Shown here piece by piece: positions 37,486-47,986 of a DNA stretch of 64,000 bases. Below the pieces are notes generated by a model. It was not told where the DNA came from, ran no database searches, and worked only from the letters and a program-made list of their open reading frames with translations. The translations under genes were made by a program, and so were the position numbers. Within the stretch, counting starts at the first letter, position 1. The number at the start of each line of letters is the position of its first letter. Origin of the DNA: an uncultured Allomuricauda sp. (GTDB lineage Bacteria > Bacteroidota > Bacteroidia > Flavobacteriales > Flavobacteriaceae); contig CALBPG010000237.1 in NCBI GenBank assembly GCA_937899065.1, positions 1-64,000 on the forward strand. Direction: 5' to 3'.

Positions 37486-38618
37486 GGTCTAGTCTTTTGT
37501 TTTGCGCTGGGGTCATAAACTTTCACCATCATCCCCACATAAGCTCCCACCAAAGCTTTGCTTACTATGACTTCGTCGTTAGGCACATCCTTAACCACTA
37601 CGGTTTTCTCAGAAAAATAAATGGGTCGCACTTCAATGGCATCCAACACAGAATCGCGGACCACAAAAAGCCGATTGCCATCCATAAGGAGGGACCTATT
37701 GATTTCGATGGCATTCTCCTCGTTTTTGGCTTCCAAGTTGGCTTCCAGGTATTGTCCTTCTTTTAAAGTGTCATCTTTTACTTCGATAAACACGGTTACC
37801 GTTTGCGAGCTAGCATCTACCCGTCCATTTACCCGTGTCACCTTCCCTTCATAGGTTTGGGTTTTTTCAAGATTTGAGAGTGTTACGCTTTTGCCTACAG
37901 CTAAAAAGTCTCCATAGGTTTTGCTAACCGAAACTTCAAGTTCATATACTCCTGTATTGATGAACTCCCCCAACTTTTGACCACCTCGTACTAAAGTACC
38001 TTCGGTTACCATCGCCTCTGCTAAGATTCCAGAGAAAGGTGCCCGAATGACATATTTTGAAAGGCGTTGTTCTAGATTTTTGACATTGTAAAAGTTGGTG
38101 ATGATTCCCCTACCGGTAATAAAGAAGCGTTCTTTGTCTGAGTCGATGTTCGGTAACTCAGGCGTGCTTTTGGTTAAGTCAAAACCATCGAGATACGTTT
38201 GCCATTTGGGATAGATTTCAGGATAATCCAATCGTAAATCCGGCATAATGGCCGTAATCAGATTGTACAAATTGCTCTTCGCAGATTGTACGCTAGCGTA
38301 ATATTCGTCAGAATCGATTCGGATAAGCAATTCCCCCTGGCGGTACTCTTGACCGGTACGAAATAATTTACCCACTGGGCGAAACACACCCTGCACTTCA
38401 GAGAACAATTCTACCCGCTGTTTGGCCTTTAAATTTCCGTTAGCGGGAATCTTTATGGGTACCAAACCATTCTGAACCGTATCCACAAATACGGTTTTAA
38501 CCATTTTTCCGGGTCGGGGCCTCCTACTCTTTTTGCTACCGGCAATTACCTTGGCGAAATATACCCCAAGCACTATCAAAACAACTCCAACAATGGAGGA
38601 AACGATGACCTTACGCAT
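37482..38618 (-). CDS. RND efflux periplasmic adaptor subunit
   Basis: Membrane fusion protein features (RAPFSGILAEAMVTEGTLVRGGQKLGEF); overlaps permease start by 4 nt. Confidence 0.94.
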   Translation of the reverse strand: MRKVIVSSIVGVVLIVLGVYFAKVIAGSKKSRRPRPGKMVKTVFVDTVQNGLVPIKIPANGNLKAKQRVELFSEVQGVFRPVGKLFRTGQEYRQGELLIRIDSDEYYASVQSAKSNLYNLITAIMPDLRLDYPEIYPKWQTYLDGFDLTKSTPELPNIDSDKERFFITGRGIITNFYNVKNLEQRLSKYVIRAPFSGILAEAMVTEGTLVRGGQKLGEFINTGVYELEVSVSKTYGDFLAVGKSVTLSNLEKTQTYEGKVTRVNGRVDASSQTVTVFIEVKDDTLKEGQYLEANLEAKNEENAIEINRSLLMDGNRLFVVRDSVLDAIEVRPIYFSEKTVVVKDVPNDEVIVSKALVGAYVGMMVKVYDPSAKQKTRP

Positions 38619-38714
38619 TTCTGGGTGAATTAGTCTCTACAAAGCTATTCGGAACATTACATCCTCAGGTTAAATATTTCATAAATGTTTAACGGAAATT
38701 CTAAAAGGTGGAAC

Positions 38715-38744
38715 AAAAAAATGGGGATACACGCCTGTATCCCC
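38715..38744 (-). terminator. Rho-independent terminator of the LRR gene
   Basis: GGGGATACA-CGCC-TGTATCCCC with T-run on minus strand. Confidence 0.8.
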
Positions 38745-38771
38745 AAACCAAACAAACTAAAGTATAACTAA

Positions 38772-39662
38772 CTACTCATTATCGTCATCGTCTTCGAATT
38801 TCGTATCGGCCATTCTCGTGCGCTGCAACTGAATGTCGTTGAAGCGTGGTTGAGAGCTGGCGTCGTCACTATCAAATACCAAGAATTGCTGTGAATTCAT
38901 GGCGCGAAGACCTTCAAAAGAATCAAAGCGATTGTTTTGAAGTTGTAATATTTTTAGGCTGGCTAGTTGAGAGAACTCCAAAGGTATTTCTCCTCCCAAC
39001 TGGTTGTTGGCCAGCACCAATTCTTTCAATTTATCAAGCTTTCCAATTTCAGCAGGAATATTTCCTTCCAACCCATTTTCAAAAAGGCCTAATGCTTCCA
39101 ATTTGGCCAGATTTCCAATAGCACTAGGAATACGTCCTCTTAAATTGTTACTTGACAAGTTCAATTCTTTCAAATTCGTCAACTCTCCAAAACCTTCTGG
39201 AATATTTCCTGACAAGAAGTTATTGAACATCGAGAATACCTTAAGGTTACTCAGCTGTCCAATCTCCTGAGGAAGATTTCCTTTAATTCGATTCATCTCC
39301 AACCTCAAAATTTGAAGGTTTTTGAGATTTGTAAATGAAGTTGGTAATTCACCAGTGATTTTATTGAATGCAAGATTCAAGTGGGTCAGATGCTGCAACT
39401 TTCCGATATCTTGAGGCAAAGTACCTTCTAAGTTGTTGCGGAACAGGTTGATTTGCGTTACGTGATCATTTTCTACAGTAATTCCTTTCCAAGTAGAAAC
39501 CGGGGCCTTAAGGTCCCAAGCAATGAGCCATTGTGAACCTTTTGTGCTATTGTACAATTCTACGAGTACCTTTTTTTCCTTTTGAGGTACTTCGGCATGC
39601 CCCAAAAAGGGTAACATCGCAGCAAGCATCAAGAGTGAAATTCGTTGGAGTTTCGCAGTCAT
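38772..39662 (-). CDS. Secreted leucine-rich repeat protein
   Basis: Repeated LxxLxxLxLxxNxLxGxIPxxIGxL units. Confidence 0.92.
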   Translation of the reverse strand: MTAKLQRISLLMLAAMLPFLGHAEVPQKEKKVLVELYNSTKGSQWLIAWDLKAPVSTWKGITVENDHVTQINLFRNNLEGTLPQDIGKLQHLTHLNLAFNKITGELPTSFTNLKNLQILRLEMNRIKGNLPQEIGQLSNLKVFSMFNNFLSGNIPEGFGELTNLKELNLSSNNLRGRIPSAIGNLAKLEALGLFENGLEGNIPAEIGKLDKLKELVLANNQLGGEIPLEFSQLASLKILQLQNNRFDSFEGLRAMNSQQFLVFDSDDASSQPRFNDIQLQRTRMADTKFEDDDDNE

Positions 39663-39796
39663 GGTTTTGTTGGTTTATAAGAATTACCCTACAAATCAAA
39701 GAATAAAGAAAAAACCTACAAAATTAAAAAGGCTAACTAGGCTGTATTTGTTGTGAACTAAGACAAATCTGTTGTGTGTCCGACGAACGGTTGGCT

Positions 39797-41716
39797 TTAT
39801 CCGTTCAATTCATCGATAGTTTCGGATAAGGTTTCCCACTCGGCCATGCATTCCTCAAGGGTTTTCTTTTTACCGTGATAGGCATCGAAAAAACCTTGCT
39901 TAGCAATTGTGGTATCGTAATCCATCATCATTTCATGGTCCATGACACCTATTTCCTTTTCGAGCTCCGTGATTTTCTTTTCCAAACTACCCAACTTGTT
40001 TTTCAAGGACTTCAACTTCTTTTGGGTAGCGTAATCCGTAGTAGTCTCAGTTTTGGACGAAGGGGCTTGCTTATCCTGCTTGGTCTTTTGTTCTATGCTC
40101 CTAAAATCTGCTGCCGCCCTTTGCTCAAGGTAAAAGTCGATATCCCCGAGGTACTCTTTTAGGCTTCCATCTTTAAATTCGAGGACCTTATCTGTTAGCC
40201 CCTGAAGAAAATCACGGTCGTGTGATACCAAAATCAAGGTCCCTTCAAAATTCCGCAATGCTTCTTTCAAAACATTTTTGGATTGAATGTCTAGGTGGTT
40301 CGTGGGCTCATCCATCACCAAAACATTGAACGGTTGCAATAACATCTTGGCTAAGGCTAAGCGGTTGCGCTCGCCTCCAGAAAGTACTTTCACATATTTG
40401 TCTACCTCATCTCCTCGAAAAAGGAATGAACCCAGGATATCGCGTACCTTACTTCGGTTGGATTCATTCGCGGCATCCACCATGGTATCCAAAATGGTTT
40501 TGGAACCATCGAGATATTCCGCTTGGTTTTGCGCGAAATAACCAATTTGCACATTATGGCCTATGGTCAATTGCCCTGTATGGTCTAGTTCGCCTACCAG
40601 GATTTTGGCCAAGGTGGTCTTGCCTTGACCGTTTTGGCCCACAAAAGCGGTTTTGCTATTGCGTTCCAACAACATGTCCACCCGTTTCAGTACCGTTTTC
40701 GACCCATAGGACTTCCCCAAGTCTTCCATCGTCGCGATAACCTTACCTGGATTTACGGATAACGGAAAGCGTACCGACATTACCGCAGTATCTTCTTCCT
40801 CGACCTCAATCCGGTCAATACGGTCCAACTTTTTGATAAGGGATTGGGCCATGGAGGCCTTACTGGCCTTCGCACGAAACTTTTCTATCAAGCGCTCGGT
40901 TTGCTGTATCTGTTTGTCTTGGTTCTTCTGTGCACTGAGTTGCTGCTGCCGAATTTCACTTTTATACGCCAGATAGGCGGTATAAGGCTTCTTCACATCA
41001 TAAATACGACCCAATGATATTTCAATGGTTCGATTGGTGACATTATCCAAGAACATTTTATCGTGGGAAACAATGACCACAGCGCCACTGTAAGACCGTA
41101 AAAACTGCTCAAGCCATAAAATAGACTCAATATCCAAGTGATTGGTCGGCTCATCCAACAACAGAATATGATGGTTTTGTAAAAGAAGTTTTGCCAACTC
41201 AATACGCATACGCCATCCTCCAGAAAACGTATCGGTAAGTTTATCGAACTCTTCCCGTTTAAAACCTAGGCCTTGTAGTACTTTCTCGGTTTCCCCTTGG
41301 TACGCATACCCTCCAATGAGCTCATACCGTTGGGTTACTTCCGTTAAGTCTATCATGAGCTGGTTGTACCCCTCACTTTCATAATCGGTACGTTCCGCCA
41401 ACTGATGATTTATATGTTCGAGTTGGGCTTCCAGCTGCTTAATTTCATGAAAGGCTTGATAGGCTTCATCCAAGACCGTTCGCCCTTGTTCAAAATCAAT
41501 GTCCTGCTTTAGAAACCCGATGCTGACCTCTTTCTCCAGTGCCAAACTTCCTTCATCGGGCTCCTGCTCTTTTGATAAAATCCGAAGCAAAGTGGACTTC
41601 CCCGCACCGTTCTTTCCGATAAGACCTACACGATCACCTGCATTTAGACGAAAGGCGATTGCTTCAAAAAGATATTCTCCTCCAAAAGCGACTGAAAGGT
41701 TGTGGATATTAAGCAT
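39797..41716 (-). CDS. ABC-F family ATP-binding protein
   Basis: Two Walker A (GKNGAGKST, GQNGQGKTT), two LSGG-like signatures, ABC-F linker. Confidence 0.95.
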   Translation of the reverse strand: MLNIHNLSVAFGGEYLFEAIAFRLNAGDRVGLIGKNGAGKSTLLRILSKEQEPDEGSLALEKEVSIGFLKQDIDFEQGRTVLDEAYQAFHEIKQLEAQLEHINHQLAERTDYESEGYNQLMIDLTEVTQRYELIGGYAYQGETEKVLQGLGFKREEFDKLTDTFSGGWRMRIELAKLLLQNHHILLLDEPTNHLDIESILWLEQFLRSYSGAVVIVSHDKMFLDNVTNRTIEISLGRIYDVKKPYTAYLAYKSEIRQQQLSAQKNQDKQIQQTERLIEKFRAKASKASMAQSLIKKLDRIDRIEVEEEDTAVMSVRFPLSVNPGKVIATMEDLGKSYGSKTVLKRVDMLLERNSKTAFVGQNGQGKTTLAKILVGELDHTGQLTIGHNVQIGYFAQNQAEYLDGSKTILDTMVDAANESNRSKVRDILGSFLFRGDEVDKYVKVLSGGERNRLALAKMLLQPFNVLVMDEPTNHLDIQSKNVLKEALRNFEGTLILVSHDRDFLQGLTDKVLEFKDGSLKEYLGDIDFYLEQRAAADFRSIEQKTKQDKQAPSSKTETTTDYATQKKLKSLKNKLGSLEKKITELEKEIGVMDHEMMMDYDTTIAKQGFFDAYHGKKKTLEECMAEWETLSETIDELNG

Positions 41717-41813
41717 ACTCCAAATAAGAAATCATTATCACAAAATCAGCTTTTGGTATAATTCTCGGCAGTAGCAATCGCTACTATTTTTACCTTTGAC
41801 AAAAGCACTGCAA

Positions 41814-42209
41814 ATGTTAAAAAAAGGAACTAAACTCTACAGTATTTTAACAGGAACTTGTCCCAGATGCCATGAGGAAAGTATGTATGTAAACAAGAAT
41901 CCTTATGTTTTAGGAGATTTATTTAAAATGCATGAGCGTTGTTCGCATTGTGGATTGAAATATAAGATTGAGCCTTCTTTTTTCTATGGTTCAATGTACG
42001 TAAGCTATGGGGTTGGTGTCGCCTTTGCAGTAGCGGCTTTTGTTATCTCGTTTTTATTTCTTGGATTGAGTTTAGTGAATACTTTCATTGCGATTGTGGT
42101 AACCTTAATTGCATTTATGCCCATCATTATTCGCCTTTCGCGAAATATTTGGATTAATTTCTTTATTAAATACGAACCGGATGCAGCACATCAAGGTGCT
42201 TCCTCGTAG
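41814..42209 (+). CDS. DUF983 family membrane protein
   Basis: GTCPRCHEESMYV...RCSHCGLKYKIEPSFFYGSMYVSYG. Confidence 0.88.
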   Translation: MLKKGTKLYSILTGTCPRCHEESMYVNKNPYVLGDLFKMHERCSHCGLKYKIEPSFFYGSMYVSYGVGVAFAVAAFVISFLFLGLSLVNTFIAIVVTLIAFMPIIIRLSRNIWINFFIKYEPDAAHQGASS

Positions 42210-43249
42210 TGTTTTTGAAAACGGGCAATATCCATTTCTTGATTTAATTCAGCACCTTTCTCTATTCTATCGAAAAGTTGTTGTGCTGCGTAGGGAGCGT
42301 TGATTACTTCTCTTGTACCGAAACCGTTCAAACAAAATAGGTTTTTATACTGCGGATGTGTTCCTACCAAGGGGCGTCTGTCTGTAACTGTGGGCCGAAT
42401 ACCTGCTACATGTTTTTTAACCTCAAAATCCGCCTTTAGAAACACCTTCAACTTGGTCAACAATTCGTTTTTGGACGCTTCGGTTGGGACATTGGTCTTG
42501 TCTTTCCATTTATAGGTGGCGCCTACGCGATACAAGTCCTCTCCTAAAGGAATAATAAACACAGAGGATTTGATCACGGAAGTCTCTTTCAAATCCGGCG
42601 CATGAATGGTCAACAACTCCCCTTTGGTACCATTCAGAGGATTGTTTGCGAAGAATGGATTCTGTTTTAACCCAAAGCCATCTGCATAGACGACCTTTTT
42701 TGCTTGTAAAGCTTTATAAGCTACTCCTTCTTCAGAAATATCAAATGCATCATAATCCACAGTTTCACGAAGTAAAGCTCCTGCATCTTCCAAAAAACCC
42801 TGATACTTTTCCAATAGGATTTTGGTATCCACCCGTCCGGTATTCAAAACTTGGCCAAGACCAAAGGGCGCATCAATTTGGGGATTCGTATTGGGAAGGA
42901 TTTCAGGAGATAGAAAATCGGATAAAAAAGGCTTGTCACAGGCTTCAAACCACAAGTTTTGTTCTTCAATAGAAGCGAACCGTCGTAGTACCGGAATTTT
43001 ATAATCCAACTTTGCGGATAGCAGCTGTTCCATTTCTTCATAAAACGGAAGGGCCTTCTGCAGTTGCTCGGGCGTATTCCACGCTAGTGTATACCGCTTT
43101 AGAATTACGGGATTGTACATCCCGCCAGCGACCAAAGAAGCTTGTTGCGAAGTGTCAGTAATCATTTTGAACGAACACCCTTGCTTTCGAAGTACTTCAC
43201 AAAAGGAGATTCCGGCGAGTCCGCCACCGATGACTAAATAGTCTAGCAT
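42191..43249 (-). CDS. FAD-dependent oxidoreductase (DAO family)
   Basis: LVIGGGLAGISFCEVL; GIRPTVTDRRPLVGTHP. Confidence 0.92.
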   Translation of the reverse strand: MLDYLVIGGGLAGISFCEVLRKQGCSFKMITDTSQQASLVAGGMYNPVILKRYTLAWNTPEQLQKALPFYEEMEQLLSAKLDYKIPVLRRFASIEEQNLWFEACDKPFLSDFLSPEILPNTNPQIDAPFGLGQVLNTGRVDTKILLEKYQGFLEDAGALLRETVDYDAFDISEEGVAYKALQAKKVVYADGFGLKQNPFFANNPLNGTKGELLTIHAPDLKETSVIKSSVFIIPLGEDLYRVGATYKWKDKTNVPTEASKNELLTKLKVFLKADFEVKKHVAGIRPTVTDRRPLVGTHPQYKNLFCLNGFGTREVINAPYAAQQLFDRIEKGAELNQEMDIARFQKHYEEAP

Positions 43250-43513
43250 TTGGCAAAAATAGGGATCTCTGGTAGATGTTTAAGGTAACCAGTGTTTGTA
43301 TTGGGGGTGGACACGAATTGCACTAATTATCACGGATGTTGGATGAGGGTTCAGGGGAAAAAGTGGAGGAAAGACGGCAATTTTCCGTTGCTTCATTTTT
43401 TTGCCAAAAAAAGAAGCTATTTAGAAAGGGTCGCACTTATCGGATTTGGCTGACTTAGTAAAAATGTATTAAACTTTGGATTTAGCACTAACCCCGTATT
43501 AATTATAGCCAGT

Positions 43514-44408
43514 GTTAGCATTAGTATTTGTGCTCAATTAATTTGTCATTTGGCAAATCGTATTCATATAATCTACCAGTGTCGTTATTATAATATAACC
43601 ATTGTATAGTTGATGTTTTGTGTTCAAATGAATGACCTATTCCTAAAACTAAATAATCTAAATCATTTCTCTTTCTATCTTCTATTGAGAATTCTAATTG
43701 TTTTTTTTCTTTAATCAAATTTTTTATCAATTCATTTTTAGAATTAACAATATAATTCTCAACAATTAAATAAATATCATTTAGAAAAGATTGAGCATAA
43801 TTCTTGGTATAATAATATTTAATTTCTTTGTTATAGTTCTTTCGGAAATCAGAAACTTTTCCATCTTTAATTTTTTTTGTTGAAATAATCCAGTCGTCTA
43901 TTTCTTTAGTATCTCCATCACCAGCAATATAAATCAAGTCTTCTTTCCATTCAATCTCGATACTATCTCCTCTTAAGTAACTTCTGTCATCATTGTTGTC
44001 ATTAATGAAACTATATAATGTATCTCCCTTTTTTGTATTTAACAAAGAATAGTCAAAATTGTCATCATAATTAATGAACTCAAATATGTCTTTTTGTTTC
44101 GGTTTGGTTAAAAAACCACTAAAAACATAACCTGTTATTATTTTATTGCTTTCAGATTTACCTTTTACTTTATACCACTCTCCTTTTATAATTTTTCCAT
44201 TGTCAGTTATATTCAGAAACTTGTTGGTTTTTTTTAATACTTCTACTTTTTCAGCATAAATAAACTTTCCTATTTTATCAGATTGTAAATCAGAATTAAT
44301 CCTAACATTTAATCCGCTCTTAGCTAAAACCAATAATTCAGTTTGAGCATAAATTGAAGTAACTTGAATAAAAAGTAAAAAGAGTATTTTTTTCATGTTA
44401 ATGCTAAC
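43514..44408. repeat. 10-bp inverted repeats GTTAGCATTA (43514-43523) / TAATGCTAAC (44399-44408) bounding one AT-rich CDS
   Basis: Exact inverted repeat; left copy overlaps the stop codon, right copy ends 12 bp upstream of the start. Confidence 0.85.
43521..44396 (-). CDS. SH3-like domain hypothetical protein
   Basis: Signal peptide; bacterial SH3-like ELLVLAKSGLNVRINSDLQSDKIGKFIYAEKVEVL; visibly more AT-rich than neighbours. Confidence 0.75.
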   Translation of the reverse strand: MKKILFLLFIQVTSIYAQTELLVLAKSGLNVRINSDLQSDKIGKFIYAEKVEVLKKTNKFLNITDNGKIIKGEWYKVKGKSESNKIITGYVFSGFLTKPKQKDIFEFINYDDNFDYSLLNTKKGDTLYSFINDNNDDRSYLRGDSIEIEWKEDLIYIAGDGDTKEIDDWIISTKKIKDGKVSDFRKNYNKEIKYYYTKNYAQSFLNDIYLIVENYIVNSKNELIKNLIKEKKQLEFSIEDRKRNDLDYLVLGIGHSFEHKTSTIQWLYYNNDTGRLYEYDLPNDKLIEHKY

Positions 44409-44600
44409 TTTTAAGATATGGCCCTGTTTTAATGAGCTATATCGAACGATACTAAATCAAGTTCAGCACAGGTAAGTGAAACTCGAGAATTTCAGTTAAA
44501 AATACCTACGCGAATTGATGGGTATGGCGTATGGGTTGACCATAGATACGGTACAGTAGTAGCTCAATCGTTTGAACTTCTATAGACAAACAATCAATCA

Positions 44601-44700
44601 GGAGTCTTCTCGCCGAGTCTTCGACTGCGCTCAGACTGACTTCTCGACTCTACCTACGTCAAAGGCTTTGGCAGAAAATATGCGCTCGAAGTGACATATT
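44601..44700. repeat. Low-confidence interspersed-repeat remnant (TCTTCGACTGCGCTCAGACTGAC / GCGCTCGAAGTGACA)
   Basis: Resembles short intergenic repeats common in Flavobacteriaceae; non-coding. Confidence 0.45.
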
Positions 44701-44704
44701 AATA

Positions 44705-44734
44705 ATAAAAAACGCCACACTTTCGTGCGGCGTT
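44705..44734 (-). terminator. Terminator of the gld operon
   Basis: AACGCCaCAC-TTTC-GTGcGGCGTT with T-run on minus strand. Confidence 0.75.
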
Positions 44735-44763
44735 CTATATTTTGAATTGGAATTCAATCTGGA

Positions 44764-45666
44764 CTAATAGGCCCACATATCTTGCTCCCTATCGCGAATC
44801 ACTTCTTTGATGCGTTTCGCTTCTAGTAACTGGAACAAGGCATTGTCGAAAACGTAATCGTCTATTTCCCTATCGCCATGTACGTTGTCTTCTTTGTAGA
44901 TGACTCCGTTGAAGCGGCGAGCATTCAACAATGCGTCAAATGTAATTGGACGGGCCGAATTTCTCTGATTGTAAACCTTGGCTTCATGGAGAATTTGGCG
45001 GGCCGCTGGGTACCATACCCAAAACAACTCTACTTTATTCTCACCTGGGTCTACTGATTCATCGTCAATAAAGTTAACGTCTGGAGCTACCGGGGCAATA
45101 CCCAATAGTCTGTACTTTAACTCTCCTTGTCGCTTGTCGAAATACCAAATACCTTTGATGCGGTATTCTTCAATATCGGCAGCAGACAAATCCCTCTGGT
45201 TAATATACTCTGCTGAAATTTGTTCCCCAGCATTAAGTTGATCATAACCATAATCAGTGGTATCGACTTTGCTCAAGGTCGCGGTAAAATCATCAAGAGT
45301 TCTTTTTTCCGTGAAATAAGAATCCGTGTAGACTTCGGTCAATTTACCGTTGGCGATGTTTTTCATCAACACGTGGTACAATGATCTTCGGTCAAGACCG
45401 ATACCAATAGTATCTGTCGGATAGTACAGCGGAAAATTAACCCGTTCATCAAGATCGACAGTCTCCCATACGGTTTTGGACCAAAGGATATCCCTATCAT
45501 CCACGTAACCATATTCTAGAGGCGCATCGTTGTCTTGGTCGATTTGCTCTTGGGTCTTTTTACCTATATCCTCGGGTAATTTTGCATTGAGGATGTTTGC
45601 TTGGGCCATAAGTCCCAGGGGCAAAAAGCTCAGAGCTCCGATTAAAAATGCATTTTTCCAATTCAT
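44764..45666 (-). CDS. gldN: Gliding motility / T9SS protein GldN
   Basis: Sequence and position directly after gldM; ILWSKTVWETVDLDERVNFPLYYP. Confidence 0.95.
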   Translation of the reverse strand: MNWKNAFLIGALSFLPLGLMAQANILNAKLPEDIGKKTQEQIDQDNDAPLEYGYVDDRDILWSKTVWETVDLDERVNFPLYYPTDTIGIGLDRRSLYHVLMKNIANGKLTEVYTDSYFTEKRTLDDFTATLSKVDTTDYGYDQLNAGEQISAEYINQRDLSAADIEEYRIKGIWYFDKRQGELKYRLLGIAPVAPDVNFIDDESVDPGENKVELFWVWYPAARQILHEAKVYNQRNSARPITFDALLNARRFNGVIYKEDNVHGDREIDDYVFDNALFQLLEAKRIKEVIRDREQDMWAY

Positions 45667-45685
45667 GATCTATCTATATACTTTA

Positions 45686-47260
45686 TTAGTTTGTAAGCTC
45701 AACTACAACAGGAGATACCTTTTTCAACTTGTAGGTACGGTTGTTGGAGATAAAAGCTTTGATATCGAAAATCTGTACGGCGTCACCTCGCTTGGCACGC
45801 TTTAATGCAGACTTAGCTCTTCCATCCAATTTGCTACCGTTAACGGTAATCGTAGGTTGACCAGGAACTTTGAATTTGAATCCGCTTACCGCAAGGTTCA
45901 AGTCAAAATCGAAGTCTTCCAACATCGCGCTGATGGTAGAAATTTCAAGGTTACGACGAGGCATTTTAATGCTACCTGCTTCACCACGAACGGTTCCACT
46001 AGGTCTTGGAATATCCTTGATACGGAACGTAGCAGGTGTGCTGATACGCGTACCGTCAGGCAATACTCCAGATGCATTGATAGTAACTTCACGTCCTGTT
46101 CCAGGATTCATAACATACTTGCTACCGCTTCTTTTGCTCAAACCAGGAGCAGAAGCTGTAACCTTGTTGTCAGGAATACCAGGAATGGAAATCGTAATCG
46201 GGTTGGAAACTCCACGGTATACCACGTTCATTTTGTCAGCTGCAATTACAGCAGAATTTGGCTTGTTGATTGTAGAGAAGATGTTGTTCACATCTACTGG
46301 AATCTCGTTACCATCCTGCATGTACGTCAATTGACCTTTAAGTTCGTGGTCTCCAGCAGCACCTGCACTGATCAAAAGCTTCACTCCACCAGCAACCAAT
46401 TGATAATCGGTACCTTCGGTCAACTTTCTTCCGTCAAGTGTAATTTCTGCTTTTTCTGGCTTGGCCGTCTTGTCTGTTTTACCAAGTACCAATCCTCCTT
46501 GAAACTTTTCGCCAGCATAATAAACAGTTTTATCGCTGTCTAGAATAGTCTCAAAGTTTTTCAAAGAAACGGCGCTCTTAAGGTTACCTTCCAAAAGTCC
46601 TTTAAGAACATCTTGCTCAGTAGCCTTAACATCAGCTTGCAACTGGGTCAACTTCGTCAATGAAGCTACCATAGGGAAACCTTCATAGTTGTAGTTCATC
46701 CAATCTACTTTTACACCATCTCTTTTACGAGTAACCTTACCGCTTTCGTCACCGGTCTCGAAACGGGTTTGAATCGCAGCTTTTACGTCTTCAAAACCTT
46801 CTGCTCCAAGGGCAGCAGTAACTTTTTCACGGTAATCTTCAATATTATCAAGGAATTTCTTCCCTTCAGGCTTCAACCCTTCACCTTGAAAGAACAAATT
46901 GTCCAAAAAGTCCGATTTGTCCATTACGACATAGTTCTCAGGGTCTTCTTGATCTTTAAGCATGTCTGCTTTGATACCCCCTAGATAGTCGTAATACTCT
47001 TGTGAAAGTTGTTTTACTACTTTGGCTTTCTCATAAAGAGGACCATACTTCAAGTTGTCCTCACCAGCTTTGGTTTCCAAACCTTCAAAGAAAGCTAAGT
47101 TGTTTTCGTCTGCTTTTGTATTGGAAGTTTCAAGCTTCGCATTCATTAAGCCGAATGCTGCAAGTACTTCCTTGCTCATATTTAAGGCCAACATCGCGAT
47201 GAAGATCAGGTACATAAGGTTGATCATCTTCTGACGTGGCGTTGCTTTTCCTGATGCCAT
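45686..47260 (-). CDS. gldM: Gliding motility / T9SS protein GldM
   Basis: MASGKATPRQKMINLMYLIFIAMLALNMSKEVLAAFG. Confidence 0.97.
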   Translation of the reverse strand: MASGKATPRQKMINLMYLIFIAMLALNMSKEVLAAFGLMNAKLETSNTKADENNLAFFEGLETKAGEDNLKYGPLYEKAKVVKQLSQEYYDYLGGIKADMLKDQEDPENYVVMDKSDFLDNLFFQGEGLKPEGKKFLDNIEDYREKVTAALGAEGFEDVKAAIQTRFETGDESGKVTRKRDGVKVDWMNYNYEGFPMVASLTKLTQLQADVKATEQDVLKGLLEGNLKSAVSLKNFETILDSDKTVYYAGEKFQGGLVLGKTDKTAKPEKAEITLDGRKLTEGTDYQLVAGGVKLLISAGAAGDHELKGQLTYMQDGNEIPVDVNNIFSTINKPNSAVIAADKMNVVYRGVSNPITISIPGIPDNKVTASAPGLSKRSGSKYVMNPGTGREVTINASGVLPDGTRISTPATFRIKDIPRPSGTVRGEAGSIKMPRRNLEISTISAMLEDFDFDLNLAVSGFKFKVPGQPTITVNGSKLDGRAKSALKRAKRGDAVQIFDIKAFISNNRTYKLKKVSPVVVELTN

Positions 47261-47329
47261 GTTTTATCTTCTAATTAGAATTAATAATTAATCTGATTTG
47301 GGTTTTGTATGGTACAATTACCACTCCAA

Positions 47330-47986
47330 TTAGTTGCGACTCATCGCAGACAACATGTTACCGTAAACTCCATTCAAAGAAGAAAGGTTGGTAGCCAAAG
47401 ACTCCATTTGCTCTTTAAGAGCACCGGCGTTTAGTTCAACTTCTTCGTTGATGGAAGCCTGACGGCTAGCACTTTCCAACTGAACTTTGTACAAACTGTT
47501 CAAAGACTCCATTTGGGCAGCGGCATGGGAAAGCTCCTCAGAATACTTTTTAGTGTGTTGGATAGCGTCTGTAGTAGGGGCCATGCTTTTAGCAGCTCCT
47601 TCAAAGTTACGAATGCTATCACCTAAACTGTTCATCAATTGAGAATCAATGTTGGCTTCCTTAAGCAACTCATCTAATTTCTTGCTTAGGATACCTTCTG
47701 CTTCTTTAGCTTCAGCAGCATCGTTCTTCTTTTTCTTTCCTTTGACTTCAGCATTGGCCAACTCTGGGTATACCAAAGACCAATCATATTCGTCATCTAC
47801 CGGATCGAATGCACTGATCGCGAAGATCAAAGCTTCTGAAATAAGTCCGATAGCTAGAAGCAGACCACCTGTAAGTGGACCAAACTCCCAGTGAAGAATT
47901 TTGAACAATGCTCCAATGATTACCACCGAAGCTCCTAGCCCGTAGGCCATGTTGAACAGCTTTTTTGTTGATTTTGACTGTGCCAT
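47330..47986 (-). CDS. gldL: Gliding motility / T9SS motor protein GldL
   Basis: KLFNMAYGLGASVVIIGALFKILHWEFGPLTGGLLLAIGLISEA. Confidence 0.97.
   Translation of the reverse strand: MAQSKSTKKLFNMAYGLGASVVIIGALFKILHWEFGPLTGGLLLAIGLISEALIFAISAFDPVDDEYDWSLVYPELANAEVKGKKKKNDAAEAKEAEGILSKKLDELLKEANIDSQLMNSLGDSIRNFEGAAKSMAPTTDAIQHTKKYSEELSHAAAQMESLNSLYKVQLESASRQASINEEVELNAGALKEQMESLATNLSSLNGVYGNMLSAMSRN

Noticed and set aside
38772-39662. Regular spacing in the LRR gene as a possible CRISPR or tandem DNA repeat
   Set aside because: Periodicity is protein-level LRR; no exact DNA repeats with uniform spacers. No CRISPR array seen anywhere in the window.
45857-46543. 228-aa ORF antisense to gldM
   Set aside because: Cys/Thr/Arg-rich antisense translation of a well-supported gene; no domain signal.
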